In this document: positions 16,501-24,240 of the stretch, piece by piece
Numbering within the stretch: position 1 is the first letter of the stretch
How the letters are laid out: the number at the start of each line of letters is the position of its first letter
NCBI GenBank assembly: GCA_013112725.1
Contig: JABFFZ010000002.1
Span: forward strand, 100,678 to 164,677
Length of the DNA: 64,000 bases
Origin: Chloroflexota bacterium
GTDB taxonomy: Bacteria; Chloroflexota; Anaerolineae; Promineifilales; Promineifilaceae
Direction of reading: 5' to 3'
Notes under the pieces: model-generated
What the model saw: only the letters and a program-made list of their open reading frames with translations
Told to the model about the DNA's origin: nothing
Database searches by the model: none
Program-made: the position numbers and the translations under genes

Positions 16501-17698
16501 CATTGGTATCCTGTGGGACAAGGTTGTCAGCCAGGGAACGGTAAGCCACAAAATTGCCGTCCGCGGATATTTCCGGTGAATCGGAGTCATCATTAGCCTG
16601 GGAGCCATCATCGGCGCGACTGATGAGCCGTGTTTCACCGCTGAGGGTATTGTGAACAAAAATATCCCGATACGCCCCCTGGTCGCCGGGCGCCAGGTTG
16701 TTGAAGGTGCTGGCAAATGCGATGTATTGGCCGCTGGCCGAGATGGCAGGCTGCCAGGCGCCCCCACCCAATAACCCGCTGGGCAATCCCTGACCGCCGC
16801 TGGAATTGACGGAAACGCGCCAGGTGCGCTCCGTTTCCTGGTCATGGACAAACACATCGGCGGCCTGGTTGGTATCATTGGGTACCAGGTTGTTGGCAGC
16901 GGAAACAAAGGCGATATAACGGCCGTCGCCGGAAATCGCCGGCTGGTACGAATGCTGGTTGCCTTGTGTGCCCAGAGATGAGATAGAAACGCGCCGGGTG
17001 ACACCTGTGAACGTGTCGCGTACAAAGACGTCAGAGAAGTTGTTGGTATCGCCTGTTACTAAATTGGTGGCGTAGGAAGTGAAGGCCACGTAACGGCCAC
17101 TTAAAGAGATAGCCGGTTCAAAAGAAGCCCCATTAGCAGCGTAGTAATTGTCGTAATCAATAGAAATCAGGAAAAGCGCACCGGTTTGCCCTCCCCCACC
17201 GCGATCTTCCCAAAAGTAGTTACGGTTATAAAGATAAACATCCTTGTCCTCGTTGTAATCCCAATAAGGCAAGAGATTGTCGGCATAGGAAGTAAAGGCT
17301 ATGCGACTGCCGTCGGCAGACAATACCGGTTCAGAGGAATCAGCATTGGGTTCTTCGCCCAAATCACCGAGGAGCAGCGACATGACGGCAGCGTCGCGAT
17401 CGTGATAATACACCTGTTGGGTAATTCCCAATGTACCCGTCATGATGAGGTTGGAGGCCGAAGAAACGAAGGCGATGGTACGGCCGTCGGCCGAGATGGC
17501 GGGCATGGTGGAAGGGCCATCAGCGCCGTCACCATTCCAGGCGTGCGAGATGAGGGTCGTCTGCAGCGCGGGTGGGAATAAGAGCGCCGCCACCGGCGTC
17601 CCCGGCTCGCTGGCTGCCCGGCTGCTGGCAATGAGCAGAAACAGAGCCACCATACCGGCAAATACCGAGAAGATAATGGGAAATGTTCTTGATTTCAT
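13547..17698 (-). CDS. Large secreted gingipain-like (C25) protein with beta-propeller and hexapeptide repeats
   Basis: A 1383-aa exported protein. Residues 1-29 are a signal peptide. About 35-480 are PD40/TolB-type propeller blades (ISADGRTIAFVSSASNL, ISGDGRYIAFVSAANNL and similar). About 543-614 hold twelve hexapeptides of type IGQMSN. About 640-1010 resemble a clan CD cysteine peptidase of family C25: catalytic His in NSHFEHYRF (about H943) and Cys in SVGCHSG (C978), spaced as in gingipains. The C-terminal part is Ig-like beta structure. It is probably a secreted protease. The start at 17698 has AAGGA ten bases upstream. The cyclase gene ends 57 bp upstream on the same strand. Confidence 0.83.
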   Translation of the reverse strand: MKSRTFPIIFSVFAGMVALFLLIASSRAASEPGTPVAALLFPPALQTTLISHAWNGDGADGPSTMPAISADGRTIAFVSSASNLIMTGTLGITQQVYYHDRDAAVMSLLLGDLGEEPNADSSEPVLSADGSRIAFTSYADNLLPYWDYNEDKDVYLYNRNYFWEDRGGGGQTGALFLISIDYDNYYAANGASFEPAISLSGRYVAFTSYATNLVTGDTNNFSDVFVRDTFTGVTRRVSISSLGTQGNQHSYQPAISGDGRYIAFVSAANNLVPNDTNQAADVFVHDQETERTWRVSVNSSGGQGLPSGLLGGGAWQPAISASGQYIAFASTFNNLAPGDQGAYRDIFVHNTLSGETRLISRADDGSQANDDSDSPEISADGNFVAYRSLADNLVPQDTNGHADLFLTDWRAQTTTRESVASDGSESHGETGITGLSLSADGGFLVFDSDAFDLIPDDTNGTVPDVFLRDRDLPQRSYRYTAEELSANQTITGVVTAGNSAQWYKIPITQAGSTFTATLFNLSADYNLYLFAPAIDEETGQIRDLGQMSNIGQMSNIGQMSNIGQMSNIGQMSNIGELLDMGFLNEVGQMSNIGQMSNIGQMSNIGELGGIGSLVNLSINPGTDDEMVAHDVHELWGTYYLAVVPHTAEAIGTTFHLHIEVTLEQFPYDPANYYSLVTTYTTPALNPSINTIILLNSARLNTMYAGDTSIGALLFRLQNNLAPHPQVNGVVVDLNDYYGFNEPSSGVYATWDFYPDNPYAANLVARQIKALLYALAPAYPNLQHIVIVGEDLVIPYRRIPDAALIANERHYADTAETPALSGALSYRYMLTDDYYAALLPQPMRGREFYLPQLAVGRLVETPTEMLGMVDSFLADSVIEPGDALITGYDFLIDQANAITTSLQNQGIPLANQTHLINNSWTAVDFANALFTQPVAPGLISLNSHFEHYRFFPNTPQDVYATQIVAATDYEGSLIFSVGCHSGLNVTDGASSQPRDWPQAFNDQNATFFGNTGFGYGDSDLVAYSELLMVNFVEALGDWSQGPQTVGQAMKMAKLRYFNSLTAGSFSNYDEKVMGIMTLYGLPMLRINMPVTSTVPAGGVSVVAAPSGAPEGGPERAPDAVFSTPVNLTFDYERHDVPDRGSYFTVAGEVETYVAGGRPILPRASVDISLDGYLATGVLWTGGRYVVVPDFDPIISRVITDGRYLDAEPGYGLDYWFPVGVGSVNRFLTLDGESWQRLVVVPGQYKPGGAGQGTQRLYTSLEFEVYHAPFANTDFVAPSIWDTQAWRDGTAVNFEATVTDEGSGVQRVVVLYRPTSGQTWHLLDLTHDALTNLASGSATISGPFEYAVQAVDRSGNVSLALDYGGGFGSDVPTMWYLNLPVILKP
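15855..16071 (-). repeat. 18-bp tandem repeats encoding GQMSNI hexapeptides
   Basis: Eight near-identical 18-bp units (complement of TTGCTCATCTGGCCGATA) plus four diverged units, all in frame within the C25 gene. They encode (I/L/V)-G-Q-M-S-N repeats. Two unit spellings alternate, which suggests recent duplication or gene conversion. Confidence 0.95.
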
Positions 17699-17718
17699 GG
17701 CATTCATCCTTTCTTTCT

Positions 17719-17760
17719 CGTAATGCGTGACCCCACAGAACTCATGCATCACGCATTACG
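17719..17760. repeat. CGTAATGCGTGA inverted repeat
   Basis: CGTAATGCGTGA and TCACGCATTACG are perfect 12-bp arms 18 bases apart, between the cyclase stop and the C25 protease start. The right arm overlaps the cyclase stop codon. Related to 26364, 39228 and 51841. Confidence 0.8.
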
Positions 17761-20700
17761 TCAGCGTTTTTTCAAATTCCTGCACGGCCGTCAAATCCCG
17801 TGTCGCTTCCAGACGGGCAAATGTAGCGACAGCTTGGGAAAGCAACGGCCGTACTTCTTGTAAATTGCCTGATGACTGCAGGGCCACCGCCAGCCAATAC
17901 TGGCTGCGCGCCAGTTCATACTCATCCGCCACCTCCCTTAAAATTGTGACACTTTGTAGCAAATCTTGTACCGCCTCCGCCAATCGTCCCTGTTCATAGG
18001 CAATGCGGCCTGATACACGCAGGCTCATACCCTCTTCGGCAGGCATATCCAGTTCACGCGCCAACGCCAGCGATGCCACAACCTGCTCCTGCGCTAACAT
18101 GAGTTCCCCGGCCACTAACGAAGCCTCCGCCTGATGTCGCCTCATTTCCGGCAAAAAATCACGCGATTGTGCCTGCTCAAAAAACACCTGGCCTAATTGC
18201 AGATGATGGCGCGCCTGCTCCGCGTTACCCTGGCGCACATGGGCAGCACCCAGATTCATATGAAATGTGCCTACCATCCAGCCTGAACCACCAATTTGGG
18301 TGGCCAGGTGTAATCCTTCTTCATAAAACAACAAAGCATTTTGGATATTGCCACGATTCAAAGCAATACCACCCAGGTTATTGTCAGCTATCGCCCGATT
18401 GTACTTATCGCCAATCTGGTCAAACATGTGGTGCGCCTGTAAATAATGGTATTCCGCCTCCGGCCAGCGCCCCAGGTTAAAACAGGCATTGGCAATCAAA
18501 TTGTGGGAAGTCGCCTGCCCTTGAATGTGGCCGACCTGTTGGTAAAGGGCAAACGCTTTGTGAAAGTTTTCTATGGCCTGATTACTGTCACTGCGCAGAT
18601 AGGTAATGCCCAACAAGTTATGAGCGCGGGCCAAAACAGCCACTTCACCCAATTGTTCCCCAATCTGCAAAACGTGGTGGCACTGTTCCAGCGCCGCTTC
18701 ATGATTCCCCTGGCGAATGTAAATGAGGCCGGCCAACAGCCGGATTTGAGCGTTTTCGGCGGTATGCGCTTGCGAACCAATACCCAGGCCGGTCTCTATC
18801 CACTCAAACGCCTGGGGATAGTCACCACGCACTTCATAAAGCCGGGCATACCAGCGACAAATGGCTGTCAGCGTTGCTTCATCTTGCAGCGAGAGCGCCA
18901 GTTGGTGCGCCTGCGCCAGTTGAGCGGCAGCATCATCATAAGCGCCGGTATCAATGAACAGCTGGCCCAACACCAGATGGATAGCTAATAGATTGGCTGA
19001 GCTTTGCTGTACCGGCAGCATGGTGGCCGCATGTAACGCCTTGCGGTAATGGTCAATGGCTTCCTGGTTGGCAAAGAGGGTTTGCGCCTGCTGCCCGGCC
19101 TGCATCTGGTATTTCAGGGCGCGCGGCCAATCTTCGCCTTCGAAGGCATGATGGGCAATGAGGGCGGGCAGGCTTTCGCTGCGGCTCCAGCCCTGGCGAC
19201 GGCCGTCTTCCAGATAACGGGCAATCAACCGGTGATATTCACGGCGGGCGCTGGCTGCCAGCGAACTATAACTTACCTCCTGCATTAGTGAATGAATGAA
19301 GGTATACACCAGTTCTGGATTGCGCTGCGCTTCGCGCACAATTTCCACCTGTTGCAACTCATCCAGGTAAGAAGACACCGCCATGTGGTTTAGTTCGGTA
19401 GCGGTATGCTCCACCACGTCAAAGGGGAAGGACCGCCCCACCACAGCCGCCATCTGCACCGTCCAGCGGCACAGCTCTTCCAACTGGTCCAGCCGGGCCA
19501 GCAGCACCCCTTCCAACGTATCGGGCACGGTGATGCTGGTGATGGTCTCGCTGAACTGCCAACGGCCGTCCGCTATCTGGGTCAATAAGCCATCGTTGAT
19601 CAACGAGCGGATCACCTCTTCCAGATAAAGCGGGTTGCCTTCTACCCGGTTCAAAATCATATCGGCCACACCAGGCGGCCATTGGCTTACCGGGATCAGG
19701 TTCAGCAGCATTTGTTGGGTTTCAGACGTATTCAACCCATACAGGCCAATTTCCCGGTAATGGTGCAGGTGTTCTTGCTGCGCTTTGCGGCGCAGTTGCC
19801 AGCACCCCTTTTCCCGGTCTGGCCGGAACAGCCAGACAAAACCGAGCGGAACCTGCTGCACCAACGGCATCAGGTACTCCACCAGATCAAGCGAAGCGCG
19901 ATCCATCCAGTGCATGGCGTCGAATAAAATGAGCAGCGGTTGTTGCCGGGCTACGGCCGTCAATACCGTGCGCAGCGCCACAAACGTGCGCCGCTGTAGC
20001 GCTTCCCCGTCCAGGTAACGAATGCGTTCGTGGGCGGCCTCATCAAGCGGAATGTTTAGAAAATTGGCAAGATAGGGCAGCGCGGCCTCGGCATCATCCG
20101 TCGGGAACCATGCAGCCAGACTGCGGCGAAGTTGCTGGCGCATCAGATCAGCACTTTCAGTGGCCGTCAGGTCAAAAAGCTGGTACAGCAGTTCTTGAAA
20201 CGGGGCATAGCCCACCGATTCGGTATAAGACAGGCAGCGGACGGTCATCCAGCGCGCCTGGCCTTGGGCCTGGGCGGTCTGCTGCCATTCATGCACCAGC
20301 CGCGATTTACCCACACCCGCTTCACCGATGATGGAAATGATACGGCCGTGCCGCCCTTCTTGCAGCGTCGCCAGATCGCCCATCAACTGCGCCCATTCTT
20401 GTTGTCGCCCCACCAATGGTGACTGTACTCCCCGCCGCTCCGGCGCCGGCGTATCGCGCACTCCTTCGACAGTGAAAATTGGCACCGGGCGACTTTTGCC
20501 TTTCAACTCGACCGCGCCGCGTGGCTCCACCACGGCCACATGCTGCACCCGGCGCTGTACATGTTCACTCACATACACCTGCCCAGCCGCCGCCGCCGAC
20601 ATCAACCGCGCGGCCAGATTCACCTCGTCCCCCATCACCGTGTATTCGTGCCGCCAATAACTGCCCACATACCCGGCAAAAACGTAGCCATAGCTGATGC

Positions 20701-22018
20701 CAATGCGCTGCCGCAGCGCCAGGTCGGGCAGCCCTACCTGCGCCGGTAACGCGGCGGCCACGTCTGCAAAAGCAGCCTGCATGGCCAGCGCCGCCCGTAC
20801 CGCCCGCTCCGCGTCATCTTCATGGGCAATGGGCGCACCAAAAATAACCATCAACTTGTCGCCATGGTCGTAAAGGTCAATTTTGTTCACCACGCCGCCA
20901 TACGGCCGTAGCGCCCGGCTCATATGAGTGAAATAGAGATTGAGCGCGGCCACAATGTCCGCTTCGCGCCCTGGACCCAGCCGGTCGGCTATCTCGCCCA
21001 ACCCATCCACATTGGCAAAAAGGTTGGCCACCAGCCGGTGTTCCCCTTTCAGGCTGGGGGCGCGGGGGTCGCTGGCCAACCGGGCCAACATGCCCACCGG
21101 CAAATAAGGGGTTAATAAATCGAGCTGCTTCAAAATGCGCCGTAACCGCGTTAGATTAGGTGGTAACGGGTAATGAGTTTCCATGGGCACGTTGGGCGGC
21201 GGCAGCGGCGGCAGATCAATGTATTCCACCGCCAGATAAGCGGGATGGCCGGGCACGGGCACGGCCGTACACAACAAATCCGTATCTATGGCATCATAGG
21301 TTGCCTGATCTACCAATACCTGCCCGGCGTTGGCGGCTGATTCCACGGCAGCGGTAGCATTCACGTCACCGCCAAAGAGGGCATATTCCATAGCCTCAGC
21401 CGTGCCCAATTGGGCCGCAAAATAGCGCCCAGCGCGCACCCCTACGCTCATGCGCAGCGGAAATGTGCCTTGTGACGTTTTGGTTTCGCTAAACTGGCTC
21501 ATGGCCGCCTGCATTTTCATGGCGGCCTGCACGGCCTGGGTGGCGCTGCTGGTACGGCCGTGTCCCTCCGTGAACAACCCTAACAACGCATCCCCGCCAA
21601 AACGGATCAATTCACCGCGATACTCCCGCAAAATCGCCAGCATCACATCAAAGTAACGGTTGACAACGGCCGTGACCTCTTCCGCCCCCTCGCGCCCCAC
21701 CCGGCTCAGCCGCTCCGACATGGCCGTAAAGCCGCTGATGTCAGCAAAAAGGAGAGCACCCTGAATGAAACGGCCGTCGGCCTGCCCCACTACCGGATGC
21801 TCTAACACCTGTTTGCCCAACGATTCCGGCAGATGGGACATGGTGGCCTCCATCAACGCCGACAAATGGGTGATCACCTGAGATCGCAGACGGGTGGGCG
21901 GGTCGCTGCTTTCGGCCAGCAGCGCCTCATGCAACAAAGCAGGCAAATACCGCTGCAAATTTACCAGTTCGCCTGGGGACAGTTGGTTTTCGCTTGAAGT
22001 GATACTTTGATCGCCCAT
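17756..22018 (-). CDS. Two-domain nucleotidyl cyclase with NTPase and TPR regions
   Basis: A 1420-aa protein. First class III cyclase domain (about residues 80-270): FADISGFTAMSERL and FGGDALLGLF supply both metal-binding Asp. Second (about 335-520): FANVDGLGEIAD and HGDKLMVIFG, again with both. About 540-900 is a P-loop NTPase with Walker A GEAGVGKS and a VGRQQEW start. About 950-1400 are TPR repeats. This order (C1-C2-NTPase-TPR) is that of mammalian soluble adenylyl cyclase. The likely product is cAMP or cGMP, produced in the cytoplasm in response to an unknown cue. An SD-like AAAGAG lies before the ATG. The C25 protease gene follows within 60 bp. Confidence 0.88.
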   Translation of the reverse strand: MGDQSITSSENQLSPGELVNLQRYLPALLHEALLAESSDPPTRLRSQVITHLSALMEATMSHLPESLGKQVLEHPVVGQADGRFIQGALLFADISGFTAMSERLSRVGREGAEEVTAVVNRYFDVMLAILREYRGELIRFGGDALLGLFTEGHGRTSSATQAVQAAMKMQAAMSQFSETKTSQGTFPLRMSVGVRAGRYFAAQLGTAEAMEYALFGGDVNATAAVESAANAGQVLVDQATYDAIDTDLLCTAVPVPGHPAYLAVEYIDLPPLPPPNVPMETHYPLPPNLTRLRRILKQLDLLTPYLPVGMLARLASDPRAPSLKGEHRLVANLFANVDGLGEIADRLGPGREADIVAALNLYFTHMSRALRPYGGVVNKIDLYDHGDKLMVIFGAPIAHEDDAERAVRAALAMQAAFADVAAALPAQVGLPDLALRQRIGISYGYVFAGYVGSYWRHEYTVMGDEVNLAARLMSAAAAGQVYVSEHVQRRVQHVAVVEPRGAVELKGKSRPVPIFTVEGVRDTPAPERRGVQSPLVGRQQEWAQLMGDLATLQEGRHGRIISIIGEAGVGKSRLVHEWQQTAQAQGQARWMTVRCLSYTESVGYAPFQELLYQLFDLTATESADLMRQQLRRSLAAWFPTDDAEAALPYLANFLNIPLDEAAHERIRYLDGEALQRRTFVALRTVLTAVARQQPLLILFDAMHWMDRASLDLVEYLMPLVQQVPLGFVWLFRPDREKGCWQLRRKAQQEHLHHYREIGLYGLNTSETQQMLLNLIPVSQWPPGVADMILNRVEGNPLYLEEVIRSLINDGLLTQIADGRWQFSETITSITVPDTLEGVLLARLDQLEELCRWTVQMAAVVGRSFPFDVVEHTATELNHMAVSSYLDELQQVEIVREAQRNPELVYTFIHSLMQEVSYSSLAASARREYHRLIARYLEDGRRQGWSRSESLPALIAHHAFEGEDWPRALKYQMQAGQQAQTLFANQEAIDHYRKALHAATMLPVQQSSANLLAIHLVLGQLFIDTGAYDDAAAQLAQAHQLALSLQDEATLTAICRWYARLYEVRGDYPQAFEWIETGLGIGSQAHTAENAQIRLLAGLIYIRQGNHEAALEQCHHVLQIGEQLGEVAVLARAHNLLGITYLRSDSNQAIENFHKAFALYQQVGHIQGQATSHNLIANACFNLGRWPEAEYHYLQAHHMFDQIGDKYNRAIADNNLGGIALNRGNIQNALLFYEEGLHLATQIGGSGWMVGTFHMNLGAAHVRQGNAEQARHHLQLGQVFFEQAQSRDFLPEMRRHQAEASLVAGELMLAQEQVVASLALARELDMPAEEGMSLRVSGRIAYEQGRLAEAVQDLLQSVTILREVADEYELARSQYWLAVALQSSGNLQEVRPLLSQAVATFARLEATRDLTAVQEFEKTLT

Positions 22019-22028
22019 GTACTCTTTG

Positions 22029-22064
22029 GAGACCCTCAGGGTTTTTGAAACCCTGAGGGTCTTG
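22029..22064. repeat. GACCCTCAGGG hairpin
   Basis: GACCCTCAGGGTTT and AAACCCTGAGGGTC form a perfect 14-bp stem just upstream of the cyclase start. It is a variant of the CCTGACAGG hairpin layout. Confidence 0.75.
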
Positions 22065-22153
22065 GGGTAGTCCGGTAAGACCGCATAGATTATACCCCGT
22101 GAATCTTACGGTACATGCAAGCAAAGTCAGCAAAGGAATTAACAAAGAGGTAA

Positions 22154-22208
22154 AGATTGAGGGTGATTGGAGATTGGAGATTGGGTCAATCTCCAATCTC
22201 TAATCTCA
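22154..22208. repeat. Stuttered GATTGGA / TCCAATC inverted repeat
   Basis: Arms GATTGGAGATTGGAGATTGG and CCAATCTCCAATCTC form an imperfect hairpin after the V4R gene stop (22215, minus strand). Confidence 0.7.
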
Positions 22209-22214
22209 AATCCT

Positions 22215-22859
22215 TTACGTGATCGGCTTCTTGATAATAATATACCGCCCCATGTCATCCCCCTTCGCCTGGCAGGTTTGCATATCCACTTTGAAGGTAT
22301 TGCCGCCGGAGACCCAGGTAAGCGCCTCTTGCAGCAGCCCCAACCCCAGGTAACAAACGGGACGGTCGGCCTCACGGCCGCAGCACATGGGGCAGCGTTC
22401 CAATGTGTACACAAAATGATCCCCTTCATCTTGAACATTGGAAATCTGGTCAGAAAATTGGGAAAAAATACGGGCCAAGGCGGGCAAACCAATCTTCAAC
22501 TTGGTATTGAGCGGCAGCACCCGGAAAGCCAGATCCCCCACGCCCACCAGCGCCCCCACCCCTTTCAGCCCGGTTTCAAACGTGGCTCGCCCGGCGCGGA
22601 TGGCTAACCCCCGCCCGCCACGCGGCCCATACATATCTTCCAGCGCCTTTTGCAAGGCCGTCAGGTCGGCAAAAGAAAACTCTTTGTCCAGATTGTTGGG
22701 GGGGCGGTTGTAGATGTATTGTTCCAACCCGGCCAGATGCAGCACGGCGTTCAGGCCGTTTTTGCCCATCACGTCTTCCAGAGCTTGAATGATGATACGA
22801 CCAAATTTATTGGGGTAAAACAACTGTTGGCAATTGGGAGCGGTCAGTTCTTCAGTCAT
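22215..22859 (-). CDS. V4R (4-vinyl reductase) domain protein
   Basis: A 214-aa protein. The C-terminal half has the V4R layout: HFVYTLERCPMCCGR near residue 150, a second Cys in PVCYLGLGLLQEAL, and F-K-V-D-M-Q-T-C-Q-A-K-G-D near the end. V4R domains share a fold with heme-NO-binding proteins and often bind small hydrophobic ligands or metal through these cysteines (family knowledge). The N-terminal half (FGRIIIQALEDVMGKNGLNAVLHLAG) is the usual lead-in. I chose the ATG at 22859, with GAGAGGA directly upstream; an earlier ATG at 22877 and a frame to 22994 are possible. Probably a ligand-sensing or stand-alone cofactor protein; function unknown. Confidence 0.78.
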   Translation of the reverse strand: MTEELTAPNCQQLFYPNKFGRIIIQALEDVMGKNGLNAVLHLAGLEQYIYNRPPNNLDKEFSFADLTALQKALEDMYGPRGGRGLAIRAGRATFETGLKGVGALVGVGDLAFRVLPLNTKLKIGLPALARIFSQFSDQISNVQDEGDHFVYTLERCPMCCGREADRPVCYLGLGLLQEALTWVSGGNTFKVDMQTCQAKGDDMGRYIIIKKPIT

Positions 22860-23007
22860 TGTCCTCTCATGGGTCATTCCGGGTAAGGCGAAAAATATAA
22901 AAAGAGCCTGATTTTCTAGAGAAGGATACTCATTTTTACGGGTAATGTCTACTTTGCGCCCAAAGATTTGCCGGATTTTTACGGCGGCGGGCAACTACGG
23001 TCCGTAA

Positions 23008-23829
23008 TTACGGCCGTCCCGCCATCACCATCGTCCGCGCCGCCTGATACACGTCTTTGCTCTTTACCAACGTCTCCCCTACCAAAATCGCATCTACGCC
23101 AATGGCCTGCATCGCCTTTACATCCGCGGCCGTCTTCAAGCCACTTTCGCCAACAACGGCCGTAGCTGCCGGTATTAACTGCCGCAAACGGGCCGTATTC
23201 TCAAAGTCCACCTCAAATGTCTGCAAATTGCGGTTGTTCACGCCAATGATACGCGGTTCCAGGGGCAACATCTGCGCCAGTTCGGCTTCGGTGTGTACTT
23301 CCACCAACGCCTGCATTCCCAGTTGGTGCGCCAGCGCCAGCAGCTCCTTCATGTCGCCCGTCCCCAAAACAGCGGCAATCAGCAAAATGGCGTCGGCTCC
23401 CGCCGCCCGCGCTTCATACACCTGGTAGGGATGAAAAATGAAATCTTTGCGCAGCACCGGTATCTTTGGCCCAACCGCCTCTTTGACATCGCGGAGATGC
23501 TCCAGTGCGCCCTGAAAGTGACGGCCGTCCGTCAGCACCGAAATCGCTTGAGCACCCGCCTTCACATAGGCTCGCGCCAGCTTCACCGGATCATAGTTGG
23601 GTACCAGCAGCCCTTTGCTGGGCGACGCCTTTTTACATTCGGCAATGAGGGAGACGCCGGGGGAGGTGACGGCCGTATACAGATCGGCCGGTGGTGGGGC
23701 CACGGAGGCCATCGCCCGCACATTTTCAAAGGAGACCTCGCGCATCGTTTTGGGCAGTTGCTCCCGGTGATACCGCATGATCTCGTCCAGAATTTCGCCG
23801 CGTTGTTTGGCTAAGTTTGATACGCTCAT
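23008..23829 (-). CDS. trpC: Indole-3-glycerol phosphate synthase
   Basis: A 273-aa TIM-barrel enzyme of tryptophan synthesis that cyclises carboxyphenylaminodeoxyribulose phosphate to indole-3-glycerol phosphate. Motifs in order: LIAECKKASPSKG, VLTDGRHFQGAL, LRKDFIFHPYQVYEARAAGADAILLI, LVEVHTEAEL, GVNNRNLQTF and VVGESGL. The start MSVSNLAKQRG at 23829 fits the family; a longer frame to 23949 reads antisense to the Uma2 remnant and a repeat, and is rejected. trpD lies about 400 bp upstream on the same strand, with the dead Uma2 gene in between. The other trp genes of the window are 20 kb away. Confidence 0.95.
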   Translation of the reverse strand: MSVSNLAKQRGEILDEIMRYHREQLPKTMREVSFENVRAMASVAPPPADLYTAVTSPGVSLIAECKKASPSKGLLVPNYDPVKLARAYVKAGAQAISVLTDGRHFQGALEHLRDVKEAVGPKIPVLRKDFIFHPYQVYEARAAGADAILLIAAVLGTGDMKELLALAHQLGMQALVEVHTEAELAQMLPLEPRIIGVNNRNLQTFEVDFENTARLRQLIPAATAVVGESGLKTAADVKAMQAIGVDAILVGETLVKSKDVYQAARTMVMAGRP

Positions 23830-23854
23830 GGGTGGTAATTGCGTAATGGGGTAA

Positions 23855-24180
23855 CTATTTATGGAAAATGTCGGCGACGGGGACAGAAAAGTTGGTGAGG
23901 ATGACGGACACGGCCGTGTCCCCCACCCCATACACATTTTGCAACGCAAACTCGCTATCTTCCAACACCAAGACCTCCACCTTCTTTTTGCGGTAATCCA
24001 CCATCTAATACTCCTTTACGCCTGCCTGTTCATAGACCTCCAACTTCTGCCCCCGGTCATACATCCAGTTGCCTGGCGATAGAACTTAAACAACCAGATC
24101 AGGAGCTGCCTCCACATAACTATCGCCCACCACGTTCAGGGCGATGCTAATGTTGCCATTTATCACACTCCTGTGCGCTT
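23855..24180 (-). pseudogene. Decayed Uma2-family (DUF820) endonuclease-like gene
   Basis: The minus-strand frame ending at 23855 reads APDLVV-stop-VLSPGNWMYDRGQKLEVYEQAGVKEY-stop-MVDYRKKKVEVLVLED...FSVPVADIFHK (segments joined). This is the C-terminal half of a Uma2-family PD-(D/E)xK-like protein, whose usual text there is PDLVVEVLSP and EYWIVDP (family knowledge). The stops lie at 24086-24088 (TAA for Glu) and 24005-24007 (TAG for Trp). The N-terminal half is not recognisable, and a palindromic element starts at 24182. Its 49-aa tail still has an open frame with intact text, so decay is recent. The upstream boundary is approximate. Confidence 0.85.
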
Positions 24181-24181
24181 T

Positions 24182-24218
24182 GTTTGTAGACGTTGCAATG
24201 CAACGTCTACTACGAACC
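24182..24218. repeat. GTTTGTAGACGTTGCA palindrome
   Basis: GTTTGTAGACGTTGCA and its complement TGCAACGTCTACTACGAAC are adjacent. The ends match those of the elements at 6944, 45226, 46301 and 49572. It lies next to the Uma2 remnant. Confidence 0.7.
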
Positions 24219-24240
24219 TTTTTGCGTCATTGTAACACAA

